Shown here in pieces: positions 1 through 6,934 of a stretch of 10,305 nucleotides of DNA (its first letter is position 1; each line of letters opens with the position of its first letter). Source of the stretch: JBKHDT01 sp049974825 (lineage in GTDB: Bacteria > Pseudomonadota > Gammaproteobacteria > Halothiobacillales > Halothiobacillaceae). The notes under the pieces were generated by a model that saw only the letters and a program-made list of their open reading frames with translations, searched no databases and was not told the DNA's origin. The stretch covers positions 1-10,305 of the forward strand of contig JBNGDJ010000089.1 of the NCBI GenBank assembly GCA_049974825.1, in the 5' to 3' direction. The position numbers and the translations under genes are program-made.

Positions 1-11
1 GTTCCGACTCA

Positions 12-31
12 TCAATGGCGTAAGCCATTGA
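12..31. repeat. Hairpin, 8-bp stem and 4-nt loop
   Basis: TCAATGGC (12-19) is the exact reverse complement of GCCATTGA (24-31), with loop GTAA. There is no U-tract after it, so it does not look like an intrinsic terminator. It may be the tail of a repeat unit that begins left of the window. Confidence 0.6.
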
Positions 32-39
32 ATTGCGGA

Positions 40-68
40 GCATGGCCCGGGCGTGTACCGGGCCATGC
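40..68. repeat. Strong GC hairpin, 11-bp perfect stem
   Basis: GCATGGCCCGG (40-50) pairs perfectly with CCGGGCCATGC (58-68) around a 7-nt loop. It is the most stable single hairpin in the window's left end. No following T-run, so a terminator role is not supported; a REP-like unit is more likely. Confidence 0.7.
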
Positions 69-73
69 GTGTC

Positions 74-119
74 TGAACGCGGGCTCCGCCAGCTGGCGCG
101 TTAAGCTGGCGTTAGCCCA
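74..119. repeat. Imperfect direct repeat, copy 1 (stem-loop element)
   Basis: Begins TGAACGCGGGCT and ends TTAGCCCA. The core folds on itself: GGGCT (81-85) with AGCCC (114-118), and CGCCAGCT (87-94) with AGCTGGCG (104-111), a 13-bp stem with one small internal loop. The same start, the central GGCGCGT and the AGCCCA end recur in the element at 402-448, so this is a repeated unit rather than a chance palindrome. It abuts the next hairpin at 118-141. Confidence 0.65.
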
Positions 120-141
120 CAAATCCAGGGATGGATTTGTG
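118..141. repeat. Hairpin, 10-bp perfect stem
   Basis: CACAAATCCA (118-127) pairs with TGGATTTGTG (132-141) around GGGA. It directly abuts the stem-loop element at 74-119, suggesting a composite repeat of two adjacent hairpins. A smaller palindrome, CCCTAAAGGG, follows at 150-159. Confidence 0.65.
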
Positions 142-183
142 CAGAGTTTCCCTAAAGGGCCCCTGAATCTAAGCCTGGAAATA

Positions 184-210
184 TCGGCACCGATCATCGC
201 GTGGTGCCGA
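184..210. repeat. Hairpin, 8-bp perfect stem
   Basis: TCGGCACC (184-191) pairs with GGTGCCGA (203-210) around an 11-nt loop. Part of the hairpin series before tamA. Confidence 0.6.
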
Positions 211-255
211 GGCCCGATCCGGCCGTCTGCGCAAGTTCCGGCCGAGTCGCCCTGT

Positions 256-274
256 CGGTCCCCGTTCGGGGCCG
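256..274. repeat. Hairpin with bulged T
   Basis: CGG-T-CCCCG (256-264) pairs with CGGGG-CCG (267-274), T259 bulged. The compact CCCC-GTTC-GGGG core should be very stable as RNA or single-stranded DNA. No T-run follows. Confidence 0.55.
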
Positions 275-401
275 GCTCATTCGAATTTAGGCCAGATATT
301 TCCACTTGCAAGTTCTGGAAATTGGCGGGCATGAGATACGGCAGGAAACTGCGGTGCATCAGCCAAGGGCCGTGCCTCGTGTAAACTGGCCGCGATGGGC
401 A

Positions 402-448
402 TGAACGCGGGGCTCGCCCGTTGGCGCGTGACAGCTTTCGCAAGCCCA
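402..448. repeat. Imperfect direct repeat, copy 2
   Basis: TGAACGCGGGGCTCGCC at the left, GGCGCGT in the middle and AGCCCA at the right match the element at 74-119 in order and spacing. The outer GGGCT/AGCCC stem (410-414 with 443-447) is kept while the inner stem is degraded. It ends about 65 bases before the tamA start, which also argues against extending tamA upstream to the TTG at 421. Confidence 0.6.
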
Positions 449-500
449 TAAAGGCTGCCGATGGCCTTGTGCCGCGCTTTTACTGGTATCCGAACAGGGC

Positions 501-505
501 GGGAG
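501..505 (+). promoter_or_regulatory. Ribosome binding site of tamA
   Basis: GGGAG at 501-505 stands 8 bases before the ATG at 514. It decides in favour of this start over the in-frame TTG at 421: the ATG start gives a clean signal peptide at the N-terminus, whereas the longer form would bury it behind about 31 extra residues and overlap a repeat element. Confidence 0.7.
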
Positions 506-513
506 TGTCCTCA

Positions 514-2313
514 ATGGCTCTGACTGGGAATTGGCAATCGACACGCCGGGCGGGGCGACTGCTTGTCGCCGGTCTGTGCCTGTGGCTTGCCGTGGCGTCG
601 TTTGCCAGCGAGCCCGCTGACGGCTCAGGCGCGGAAAAGCCGCCCAACAAACTTGAGGTCGATGGCCTGGACGATCAGCCGGATTTGCGAAAAAACGTCC
701 GCGCCCTGGTGCCGCCGCTGGGATTTTCCTGCGATGCCCCCGAGGTGCGCTTCGACGCCTATCTGCGTGATGCGCGCGAAGCGGCGGATCGGGCGCTTCG
801 GGCGCTGGGGCATTTCAATGCCCGAATCGACACGAGCATACGCCGCGAAGGCGACTGCCTGATTGCCCTGCTGGAGATCGACCCCGGACCGCCGGTGGTG
901 ATCGACCAGCTTGAGGTTCGCATTGACGGGCCGTTTGCGCAGGACCCCGAGGGTCAGCGGTTCATGGCGTCCCTGCCAGTCAAAAAAGGTCAGACGCTGA
1001 ACCAGGGGCGCTATGACAGCACCCGCGACGGGCTGATCAACCGGGCCCGCGCTCGTGGCTATCTCGACGCGCGCTACACCCGGCGGGTCCTGCAGGTGGA
1101 TCCCGTACGCAATACCGCCGACATTTTCCTCGTGCTCGAATCCGGCACTCGGTACCGATTCGGGAAAATCGAGACGGATCAGGACTTCCTGAACCCCGGG
1201 CTGGTCGACCGCCTGCTGCCGGTTCACGCCGGCGATGCCTACAGCAGCGACCGACTGGCCGCCCTGAGCAACGACCTCAATGCAAGCGGCTATTTCCAGG
1301 ATGTCCGGGTCCGGCCGGATATCGACGGACGTTCGGACGGCGCCGTGCCGGTCAACGTGCTGCTCGCGCCGCGCAAGCGCACGTCCTACGAGTTTCGGCT
1401 CGGGTTCAAGACCGATATCGGCCCGCGGGCCCGGGCAGATATCGATCGGCGCTGGGTCAACCGCCGCGGCCACACCTGGAGTGGCGGGCTCAGCATTGCC
1501 CAGCGCGAGCAGACGCTGGAGACGGTTTACTCCATTCCCATGCGCAAGCCGCTGACAGACAGCCTCGACTTCTACGCCCGCACCAAGCGCGAAGACAACA
1601 ACGACATTGTCACCAGCTCCGGCACGCTCGGCAGCCAGTACGCCCGCCAGCGGGGCGGCTGGACCCAGGCCGCCTTTGTCGAATACCTCTACGAGCGCAG
1701 TCGCTACGGCAACGCCCCGGCCAAGGGCAACAGCTTTCTGCTGCCCGGAATCAAGCTGGGGCACCGCGAGCTGGACGATCCGCTGTTTCCCGTGCGCGGT
1801 CATGCGCTGGACCTGAAACTGCAGGGGGGCAGCGAAACCCTGCTCAGCGCCACTTCGCTTGTGCAGGGCACGGCCCGCGCCGTCATTTCACGCCCCTGGG
1901 GGCGAGCCATTTTCCGAGGACGGGGCGAGGTGGGCGCTACCTGGGTGGATGACTTCGGCAATCTGCCCAAGTCACTGCGCTTTTTTGCCGGCGGTGACAA
2001 CTCCGTGCGCGGCTACGGCTACGAGCGCCTGGCACCGCGCAATGCCGATGGGCAGGTCATCGGCGGGCAGTATCTGCTCACCGCCAGCGCCGAGGCGATG
2101 TATCCAGTCTACGGTGATGACTGGTATGCGGCCGCCTTCGTTGATGTCGGCAACGCCTTCGATGATCTGGCCGACATGGACCTGCAGACCGGCACCGGCC
2201 TGGGTGTGCGCTGGCGCTCACCCATCGGCATGGTCCGCGTTGACGTGGCCTACCCGGTCACCGACCCGAATCCATCACCCCGGCTGCACCTGGGAATCGG
2301 GACGGACTTCTGA
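514..2313 (+). CDS. tamA: TamA, outer-membrane translocation and assembly module subunit (Omp85/BamA family)
   Basis: 599 residues, close to the 577 of E. coli TamA. Residues 1-31 form a signal peptide (RR near residue 11, hydrophobic stretch 17-28, Ala-x-Ala-like cut near 31). Three POTRA domains follow at roughly 45-118, 126-208 and 213-286, then a C-terminal 16-strand-type barrel (about 290-599). The Omp85 hallmark VRGY is at 498-501, inside GGDNSVRGY, and the protein ends in a terminal Phe as outer-membrane barrels do. The only two mature cysteines, C73 and C115, both lie in POTRA1 and could form a disulfide. Known family role: with TamB it forms the TAM envelope complex, implicated in insertion of some outer-membrane proteins and autotransporters and in phospholipid transport. 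The stop overlaps the tamB start by one base (TGATG), so the two are translationally coupled. Identification is by motif and partner gene; BamA is excluded by length (BamA has five POTRAs). Confidence 0.95.
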   Translation: MALTGNWQSTRRAGRLLVAGLCLWLAVASFASEPADGSGAEKPPNKLEVDGLDDQPDLRKNVRALVPPLGFSCDAPEVRFDAYLRDAREAADRALRALGHFNARIDTSIRREGDCLIALLEIDPGPPVVIDQLEVRIDGPFAQDPEGQRFMASLPVKKGQTLNQGRYDSTRDGLINRARARGYLDARYTRRVLQVDPVRNTADIFLVLESGTRYRFGKIETDQDFLNPGLVDRLLPVHAGDAYSSDRLAALSNDLNASGYFQDVRVRPDIDGRSDGAVPVNVLLAPRKRTSYEFRLGFKTDIGPRARADIDRRWVNRRGHTWSGGLSIAQREQTLETVYSIPMRKPLTDSLDFYARTKREDNNDIVTSSGTLGSQYARQRGGWTQAAFVEYLYERSRYGNAPAKGNSFLLPGIKLGHRELDDPLFPVRGHALDLKLQGGSETLLSATSLVQGTARAVISRPWGRAIFRGRGEVGATWVDDFGNLPKSLRFFAGGDNSVRGYGYERLAPRNADGQVIGGQYLLTASAEAMYPVYGDDWYAAAFVDVGNAFDDLADMDLQTGTGLGVRWRSPIGMVRVDVAYPVTDPNPSPRLHLGIGTDF

Positions 2314-5300
2314 TGAGCGCTGCCCAATCCATTCTCCGTTTCCTGCGCGTGGGCCTATGGTCGCTGGCCGGGCTGCTCACGGCCCTGCTGGTCATCGTGG
2401 TCCTGCTGTTTGGCAGCGAGGCAGGCACCCGCCTGGCGCTGGAGCAGGGACTGCGGTTTGTGCCCGATGCCACCGTGGAGCAGATCGAGGGCAGCCTCTG
2501 GTCAGGGGTGACTGTCCGCGGGCTGCGCTACCGAGACTCGGCCGGAACTCAGGCAGAGCTTGGCGAGGCGCAGCTGGCGGTCGCGTGGCCGGCGCTCTTG
2601 GGTTGGCGGCTGCAGATAGGCAGCCTGCAGGTCACCGATCTGACGTTGACTCTGCCCGAGACGACCGAGAAGCCGCCCGAGCCTGACGATGCTCCCTTCG
2701 ATCCGCGCGCACTCATGCCGGATCTGCCGATTGCCGTGCAGCTGGATGAACTGGTTCTGACCCGCATTCGGGTTCACCCGGGCCCCGGTTCCGATTCGAT
2801 CGTGCTCGACCGCCTGGAGGCCGCGGCCCGGGCCGATCGCCACCGGCTCACGCTGCCCGTGCTCGACCTGCAGTTGCTTGCGCCGGTCGCGTTATCCTAC
2901 CGGGCCGAGGGGGCGCTGACCCTGGACCGGGAACTGACACTGGAGCTGGTCCAGGAGGGCCGGCTGGTACTGGAGGACATCGGCCGTGCCGGCTGGACGC
3001 TGGAAAGCCGCGGGCCGCTGGCAGCATTGAATACATCGGGGCAGGGCGACTGGCAGGGTGAGAATACGCCGGATGCCCGCTGGACGCTCGCCATGCAGAG
3101 CAGCCTTGAGGACCTTTCGCTGGAATCGCTGGTGGTCGAAACGCTGGATGGCGAGCTTGCGGCCCAGGGCCAGCTTGACTGGTCCGAAGGGCTGGACTGG
3201 GTCCTGGATCTGGCCCTGCGGGATCTCAACCCCGGCAACCTGGCGCCCGAGGTGACCGCGCCGCTTTCGGCAATGTTGCACAGCGCGGGGCATTTCGACC
3301 CGTCCACCGGCACGCTGAGCCACCAGAGCCGCCTGCGCGAGGGTCAGATCGGCCTGATTGACGTGGCAGTGACCGATCTGAACGCCGACCTGAACGGCAG
3401 CGAGACAGCGCTGGTTCTCGACGGGTTGAGCCTCTCGGCGCTGGACGGAAAGCTGGACCTTCAGGGCCGGCTCGACTGGTCGGCGGGGCTGGCCTGGGAT
3501 GGACAGCTTGAACTGAACGAACTGAGGCCCGGCTCGCTGCTTCCGACGCTTGACGGGCCGCTCTCGGCCAGGTTGAGCAGCCAGGGGCGGCTGGCTGGCG
3601 AGTTGGCCAGCCTTGAGCATGACACCCGGCTCGACGGGGGACGGCTGACGGTGGCCGGTGTGCGCATCGAGGATGTGCAGATGCAGGCGCTGGGCACGCT
3701 GGCCAAGACCCGGCTGGAGAACTTCTCCGCGCGTCTTTTGCAGGGGCAGGTCAGTCTTTCGGGCGAGGGCGGGCTGGATGAATCAGCCCGCTGGTCCCTG
3801 CAGGCGCAGGTTGATGACATCGAGCCGGTTTCGGTCGTGCCGTCGCTTGACGGTCCTGTCGCCCTGCGGCTGGAAAGCACTGGAACCTATGCGCTTGAGT
3901 CGGGTGAACTGAGCCATCGCAGCCGTCTGAGCGACGGACGCCTGACCGCAGGTGGCGTCGCAGTGACGGACCTGACTTTGGCCACAGCGGGGGATCTGGC
4001 GTCCGTGCAGATCGAACAGCTGGCGTTGTCGCTGCTCGACGGGCAGATTGACGGCACGGCCGAGGCACGCTGGGACAACGGCGTTTCCTGGTCTGCCCGG
4101 CTTTCCGGCGCGGGGCTTGACCCCGGTCTCGTCGCCGAGCAGGCCGCCGGCAATCTGGACTTCGATCTGGAAAGTCGCGGCGAATTGGGCGGTGACGGTG
4201 CGCTGGCGCACGACACCCAACTGGTCTACCTAACCGGCGAGGTCGCCTCCGTGCCGCTGGACGGGCTGACCTTCCGGGTGGCGGGTGACCTGCAGAAACT
4301 GCGCCTGAGCGAACTGGCCGGCCGGATCGCCGGTGGAAACCTGGCCGGCGAGGCGGACCTGACACTGGCAGACAGCGGCCCGGCCTGGGACGGGCGCCTG
4401 TCGCTTGACCGTGCCGACCTGGAGGTGCTGCGGCGCTTTGACATCGACCCCGGTGTCTCCGGCTGGCTTGGGTTTGACCTGTCCAGCAACGGCCAGTGGT
4501 CGGAGGACGCGCCCACCCTCAAGGCAAGCCTGGATACCCTGCGCGGCGAGATTGCCGGCCAGCCGCTTTCCGGGCAGGCACGGGTTGATCTGGCCGGCGA
4601 GACGATCCAGATATCCGACGTCGCCGTGGCGCTGGGCGGCAGTCGCCTGACTGCCGACGGCAGTTTGTCCGAGACGCTTGCCGTGGATTTTTCCCTCAAC
4701 CTGCCGGATCTGGCCGAGTTGCCTGCGCCGGCCGACCTGGGCCTGGCCGGGCGCCTGTCCGGTGCGGGACGAGTTCAGGGTGATCCTGCCGCGCCGGTGA
4801 TCGAACTGACACTGGATGGCCAGGCCCTGACCGCGCGTGATCTGGCCATTGATCGGCTGGACTTCTCGGCCCGGGTGAATGCCGAACAGCTGGATGTGAC
4901 CGGAACGCTTGAGTCGCTGCGGGCCGGGGGGCAGCGGATCGATCAACTGCAACTCGACGGCAGCGGGACGCTGAGCGCCCACCAGGTCGACCTGGAAGTC
5001 CTCGCGCCCCAGGGTCGACTGACGCTGGGGGTGAACGGCGGGTGGCAGGCGCCCCGCTGGCAGGGTCAGCTCGCACAACTGCGGCTTTCAGACACCGCGC
5101 TGGGCGACTGGCAATCGCAGGCCCCGGCGGCGCTGTTGATTTCCGGCGCTTCCGTTTCCCTGGCGGAAAGCTGCCTGGCCTTGGTGAAGCCGCCCGGCTT
5201 TCTCGAGGAGCAGACCGGTCCGGCTCGCCTTTGCCTCGAAGCACAGCGTGCCGAAGACGGCAGTGGCTCGGCCAGCCTGACCGCCGCGTTGCCGCTGGCC

Positions 5301-6854
5301 CTCTCCGGCCCCTGGCTGCCGCCGGGCGTCGAACTGCCCGGCACGCTGTCCCTGGATGCCCGCGGGCGGTTTGGCCAGGCGCTGCAGGCCGAAATCGACC
5401 TGAGTTTGCCTGATAACCTGGTCCGGCTGGCGCGGGTGGGCGAGGAGCCGCTGGTCGTGGACTACCGCGCGGTGTCCGCAGAAGCCACGCTGACCGACGA
5501 TGCCTGGCGCGCCCGGCTGGGTGCCCGGATGCCCGGGTTGCTCTCGCTTGACGGCCGGGCGGAGGGCGGACTGTCCGCCGATGCGCCACTCTCGGGTCGG
5601 GTGGATCTCGACATGCCGGAACTGACTTGGCTGGAAGGGCTTACCCCCCAGGTCACCGACCTGGTTGGTCAGGTTTCGGGGCAAATCCTGCTGGACGGCA
5701 CGCTGGCGGCCCCGCGTCCAAGCGGCCAGTTCACAGTGCGCGACCTGGCGCTGGAACTGCCGGAGACCGGCGTGGCCTATGACGATGGCAACCTGGATGT
5801 GCAAATCGACGCGAACCAGGCACTCACGCTGACCGGCAGCTTGGCCGGCGCGACTGATGGCGGCAATCTGACCATCACCGGCAGCGGGGATCTTTCCACT
5901 CTGCCAGACTGGCAGCTCGGGGTTGAAGTGGCCGGCGCAGACCTGCCGTTGATGCGCACCCGGGCCTTTTCTCTCGACGCCAGCCCGGCGGTCGACATCA
6001 CGGCCGACCAAAAGGGCGCCGACATCCGCGGGCGGGTTGTCCTGCCCTACGTGGAAGCCCATGTGCACACTCTGCCCGAGGGCGCGGTCACCCAGTCGCC
6101 CGACCTGGTGATTGTCGGGGCCGAAGAAGAACCCCCGCCGCCCTACGCCTTGACCACCGACCTGGAAATCGTGCTGGGTGATCGGGTCAGCCTTGAGGGC
6201 ATGGGTTTCTCGGCTGGGCTGTCCGGGCAGATTCGTCTGCGCGGCGATCAGACCGCCCCCATGGCCGCCTACGGCGAACTGGAAATCGTCGATGGCAAGT
6301 ATGCAGCCTATGGCCAGGACTTGCGGATTGACCGCGGCCGCCTGACCTTCAACGGCCCGCTGGACGATCCCGGCCTGGATGTACGCGCCTCGCGCAAAGT
6401 CGCCGGTTTCGAGGCCGGCCTGGAACTGCGAGGCACCCTCAACCATCCCAAGAGCCAGGTCTACTCGGTGCCCGCCCTGTCCGAAAGTGACGCCCTGAGC
6501 CTGCTGCTGACCGGCCGGCGGCTGTCCGAAGGCACCTCCGGCGCGGATGCCAACCTGCTGGTCAACGCCCTGGCCGGGCTGGGTGTGGCCCAGGGCGACG
6601 ACATCGCCCGGGACATCGGCCAGAAGGTCGGCTTCGACGAGGTGGGCCTGGATACCTCCGGCGGCTTCGAGGACACCCGGCTGACCGTCGGCAAGCGCCT
6701 GAGCAGCCGACTGCTGATTCGCTACGCCGTGGGCGTGTTTGACGGGGTGGGCACGGTGATCAGCGAATACAAGATCAACCGGTTCCTCGACCTGGAGATC
6801 AGCTCCTCCGCCGAGGCCCAGTCCGGTGACATCATCTACCGCATCGAGCGGTAG
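2313..6854 (+). CDS. tamB: TamB, AsmA-like periplasmic bridge of the TAM complex (DUF490 domain)
   Basis: 1513 residues, notably longer than E. coli TamB (1259). One N-terminal membrane anchor (about 15-33, rich in Leu/Val/Ala) holds it in the inner membrane; the rest is periplasmic, built of repeated beta-strand stretches with the LDG/LSxxG pattern of the AsmA-like group. The C-terminal TamB/DUF490 domain spans about 1150-1513, with family-typical segments such as YGELEIVDGKY (1320-1330), GRLTFNGPLDDPGLDV (1342-1357), ESDALSLLLTGR (1391-1402) and a final aromatic/charged YRIER. Known role: forms a long beta-groove spanning the periplasm, contacting TamA, and is implicated in phospholipid transport to the outer membrane. 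It has exactly two cysteines, C954 and C974. Residues 273-775 hold consecutive ~99-residue modules (separate entry). It overlaps tamA by one base and no second start is plausible. Confidence 0.95.
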   Translation: MSAAQSILRFLRVGLWSLAGLLTALLVIVVLLFGSEAGTRLALEQGLRFVPDATVEQIEGSLWSGVTVRGLRYRDSAGTQAELGEAQLAVAWPALLGWRLQIGSLQVTDLTLTLPETTEKPPEPDDAPFDPRALMPDLPIAVQLDELVLTRIRVHPGPGSDSIVLDRLEAAARADRHRLTLPVLDLQLLAPVALSYRAEGALTLDRELTLELVQEGRLVLEDIGRAGWTLESRGPLAALNTSGQGDWQGENTPDARWTLAMQSSLEDLSLESLVVETLDGELAAQGQLDWSEGLDWVLDLALRDLNPGNLAPEVTAPLSAMLHSAGHFDPSTGTLSHQSRLREGQIGLIDVAVTDLNADLNGSETALVLDGLSLSALDGKLDLQGRLDWSAGLAWDGQLELNELRPGSLLPTLDGPLSARLSSQGRLAGELASLEHDTRLDGGRLTVAGVRIEDVQMQALGTLAKTRLENFSARLLQGQVSLSGEGGLDESARWSLQAQVDDIEPVSVVPSLDGPVALRLESTGTYALESGELSHRSRLSDGRLTAGGVAVTDLTLATAGDLASVQIEQLALSLLDGQIDGTAEARWDNGVSWSARLSGAGLDPGLVAEQAAGNLDFDLESRGELGGDGALAHDTQLVYLTGEVASVPLDGLTFRVAGDLQKLRLSELAGRIAGGNLAGEADLTLADSGPAWDGRLSLDRADLEVLRRFDIDPGVSGWLGFDLSSNGQWSEDAPTLKASLDTLRGEIAGQPLSGQARVDLAGETIQISDVAVALGGSRLTADGSLSETLAVDFSLNLPDLAELPAPADLGLAGRLSGAGRVQGDPAAPVIELTLDGQALTARDLAIDRLDFSARVNAEQLDVTGTLESLRAGGQRIDQLQLDGSGTLSAHQVDLEVLAPQGRLTLGVNGGWQAPRWQGQLAQLRLSDTALGDWQSQAPAALLISGASVSLAESCLALVKPPGFLEEQTGPARLCLEAQRAEDGSGSASLTAALPLALSGPWLPPGVELPGTLSLDARGRFGQALQAEIDLSLPDNLVRLARVGEEPLVVDYRAVSAEATLTDDAWRARLGARMPGLLSLDGRAEGGLSADAPLSGRVDLDMPELTWLEGLTPQVTDLVGQVSGQILLDGTLAAPRPSGQFTVRDLALELPETGVAYDDGNLDVQIDANQALTLTGSLAGATDGGNLTITGSGDLSTLPDWQLGVEVAGADLPLMRTRAFSLDASPAVDITADQKGADIRGRVVLPYVEAHVHTLPEGAVTQSPDLVIVGAEEEPPPPYALTTDLEIVLGDRVSLEGMGFSAGLSGQIRLRGDQTAPMAAYGELEIVDGKYAAYGQDLRIDRGRLTFNGPLDDPGLDVRASRKVAGFEAGLELRGTLNHPKSQVYSVPALSESDALSLLLTGRRLSEGTSGADANLLVNALAGLGVAQGDDIARDIGQKVGFDEVGLDTSGGFEDTRLTVGKRLSSRLLIRYAVGVFDGVGTVISEYKINRFLDLEISSSAEAQSGDIIYRIER
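3129..4640 (+). repeat. Degenerate ~99-residue modules in TamB
   Basis: At protein level, a module of the form L-x-L-x-x-L-D-G ... W-D/S-x-x-L-x-W ... L-x-P-G-x-L ... L-D-G-P-L-x-x-x-L-x-S-x-G ... L-S/E-H-x-x-R-L-x-x-G ... V-x-D-L recurs. The glycine of the leading LDG-type motif falls at residues 280, 379, 478, 577, 675 and about 775, so the period is 98-100. The first four copies are clearly alike (LDWSEGLDW / LDWSAGLAW; LSHQSRL / LEHDTRL / LSHRSRL / LAHDTQL); later copies fade, with traces to about residue 910. This suggests that the rod was lengthened by old tandem duplication. Confidence 0.7.
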
Positions 6855-6934
6855 CCTCGCGCTGGCGGTGTCAATCCGGCTTGCCGCCGGCCGTCCCACT
6901 TCCTACGTCTTTTGCCCCTGCCAAGGAGAATCTC
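6855..6934 (+). promoter_or_regulatory. tamB-yqjG gap with ribosome binding site
   Basis: The gap is 80 bases. AAGGAGAA at 6923-6930 is a near-perfect Shine-Dalgarno whose core ends 6 bases before the ATG at 6935, and it rules out the in-frame upstream GTG at 6881. A GGCGG/CCGCC pair lies in the middle but has no T-run, so no intrinsic terminator of tamB is evident and read-through is possible. No clear promoter seen. Confidence 0.6.

Larger units (their letters stand above)
176..322. repeat. Competing inverted repeats sharing a central arm
   Basis: TGGAAATATC (176-185) is a perfect 10-bp inverted match to GATATTTCCA (295-304). The right arm is also complementary to TGGAAAT at 316-322 (7 bp, with ATTTCCA at 298-304), with the palindrome CTTGCAAG between. 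The two pairings are mutually exclusive if the region is transcribed. Enclosed within are two local hairpins, 184-210 and 256-274. The first overlaps the long-range arm by two bases. Confidence 0.45.
1..420. other. Hairpin-rich intergenic region upstream of tamA, no convincing gene
   Basis: This stretch has no protein-coding region I would defend. Open frames exist on both strands (for example 28-384 on + and 12-449 on -), but neither resembles a known protein and both read through palindromes. What is visible is a dense series of inverted repeats with stems of 7-13 bp at 12-31, 40-68, 81-118, 118-141, 184-210, 256-274 and 298-322, plus a longer-range 10-bp pair (176-185 with 295-304). One ~46-nt element recurs just downstream at 402-448. 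I infer a cluster of REP-like intergenic repeats or a structured RNA leader for tamA. No convincing sigma-70 promoter was found; a TAAACT at 382-387 could be a -10 box but lacks a good -35. Confidence 0.6.

Noticed and set aside
28..384. 118-residue open frame upstream of tamA
   Set aside because: It runs through hairpins and a repeat element, has no evident ribosome binding site and resembles no family; the overlapping minus-strand frame 12-449 is equally unsupported.
421..513. Longer tamA starting at TTG 421
   Set aside because: Would place about 31 residues before a clear signal peptide and overlap repeat copy 2; the ATG at 514 has a GGGAG site at proper spacing.
625..1803. 392-residue minus-strand frame inside tamA
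   Set aside because: Antisense shadow of a high-GC gene; the + strand shows full TamA motifs.
6865..6895. GGCGG/CCGCC inverted repeat after tamB as terminator
   Set aside because: Short stem, long loop and no T-run.
5088..6899. 603-residue minus-strand frame inside tamB
   Set aside because: Antisense shadow; Gln/Gly/Ala-rich low-information composition, while the + strand shows the conserved TamB C-terminal domain.
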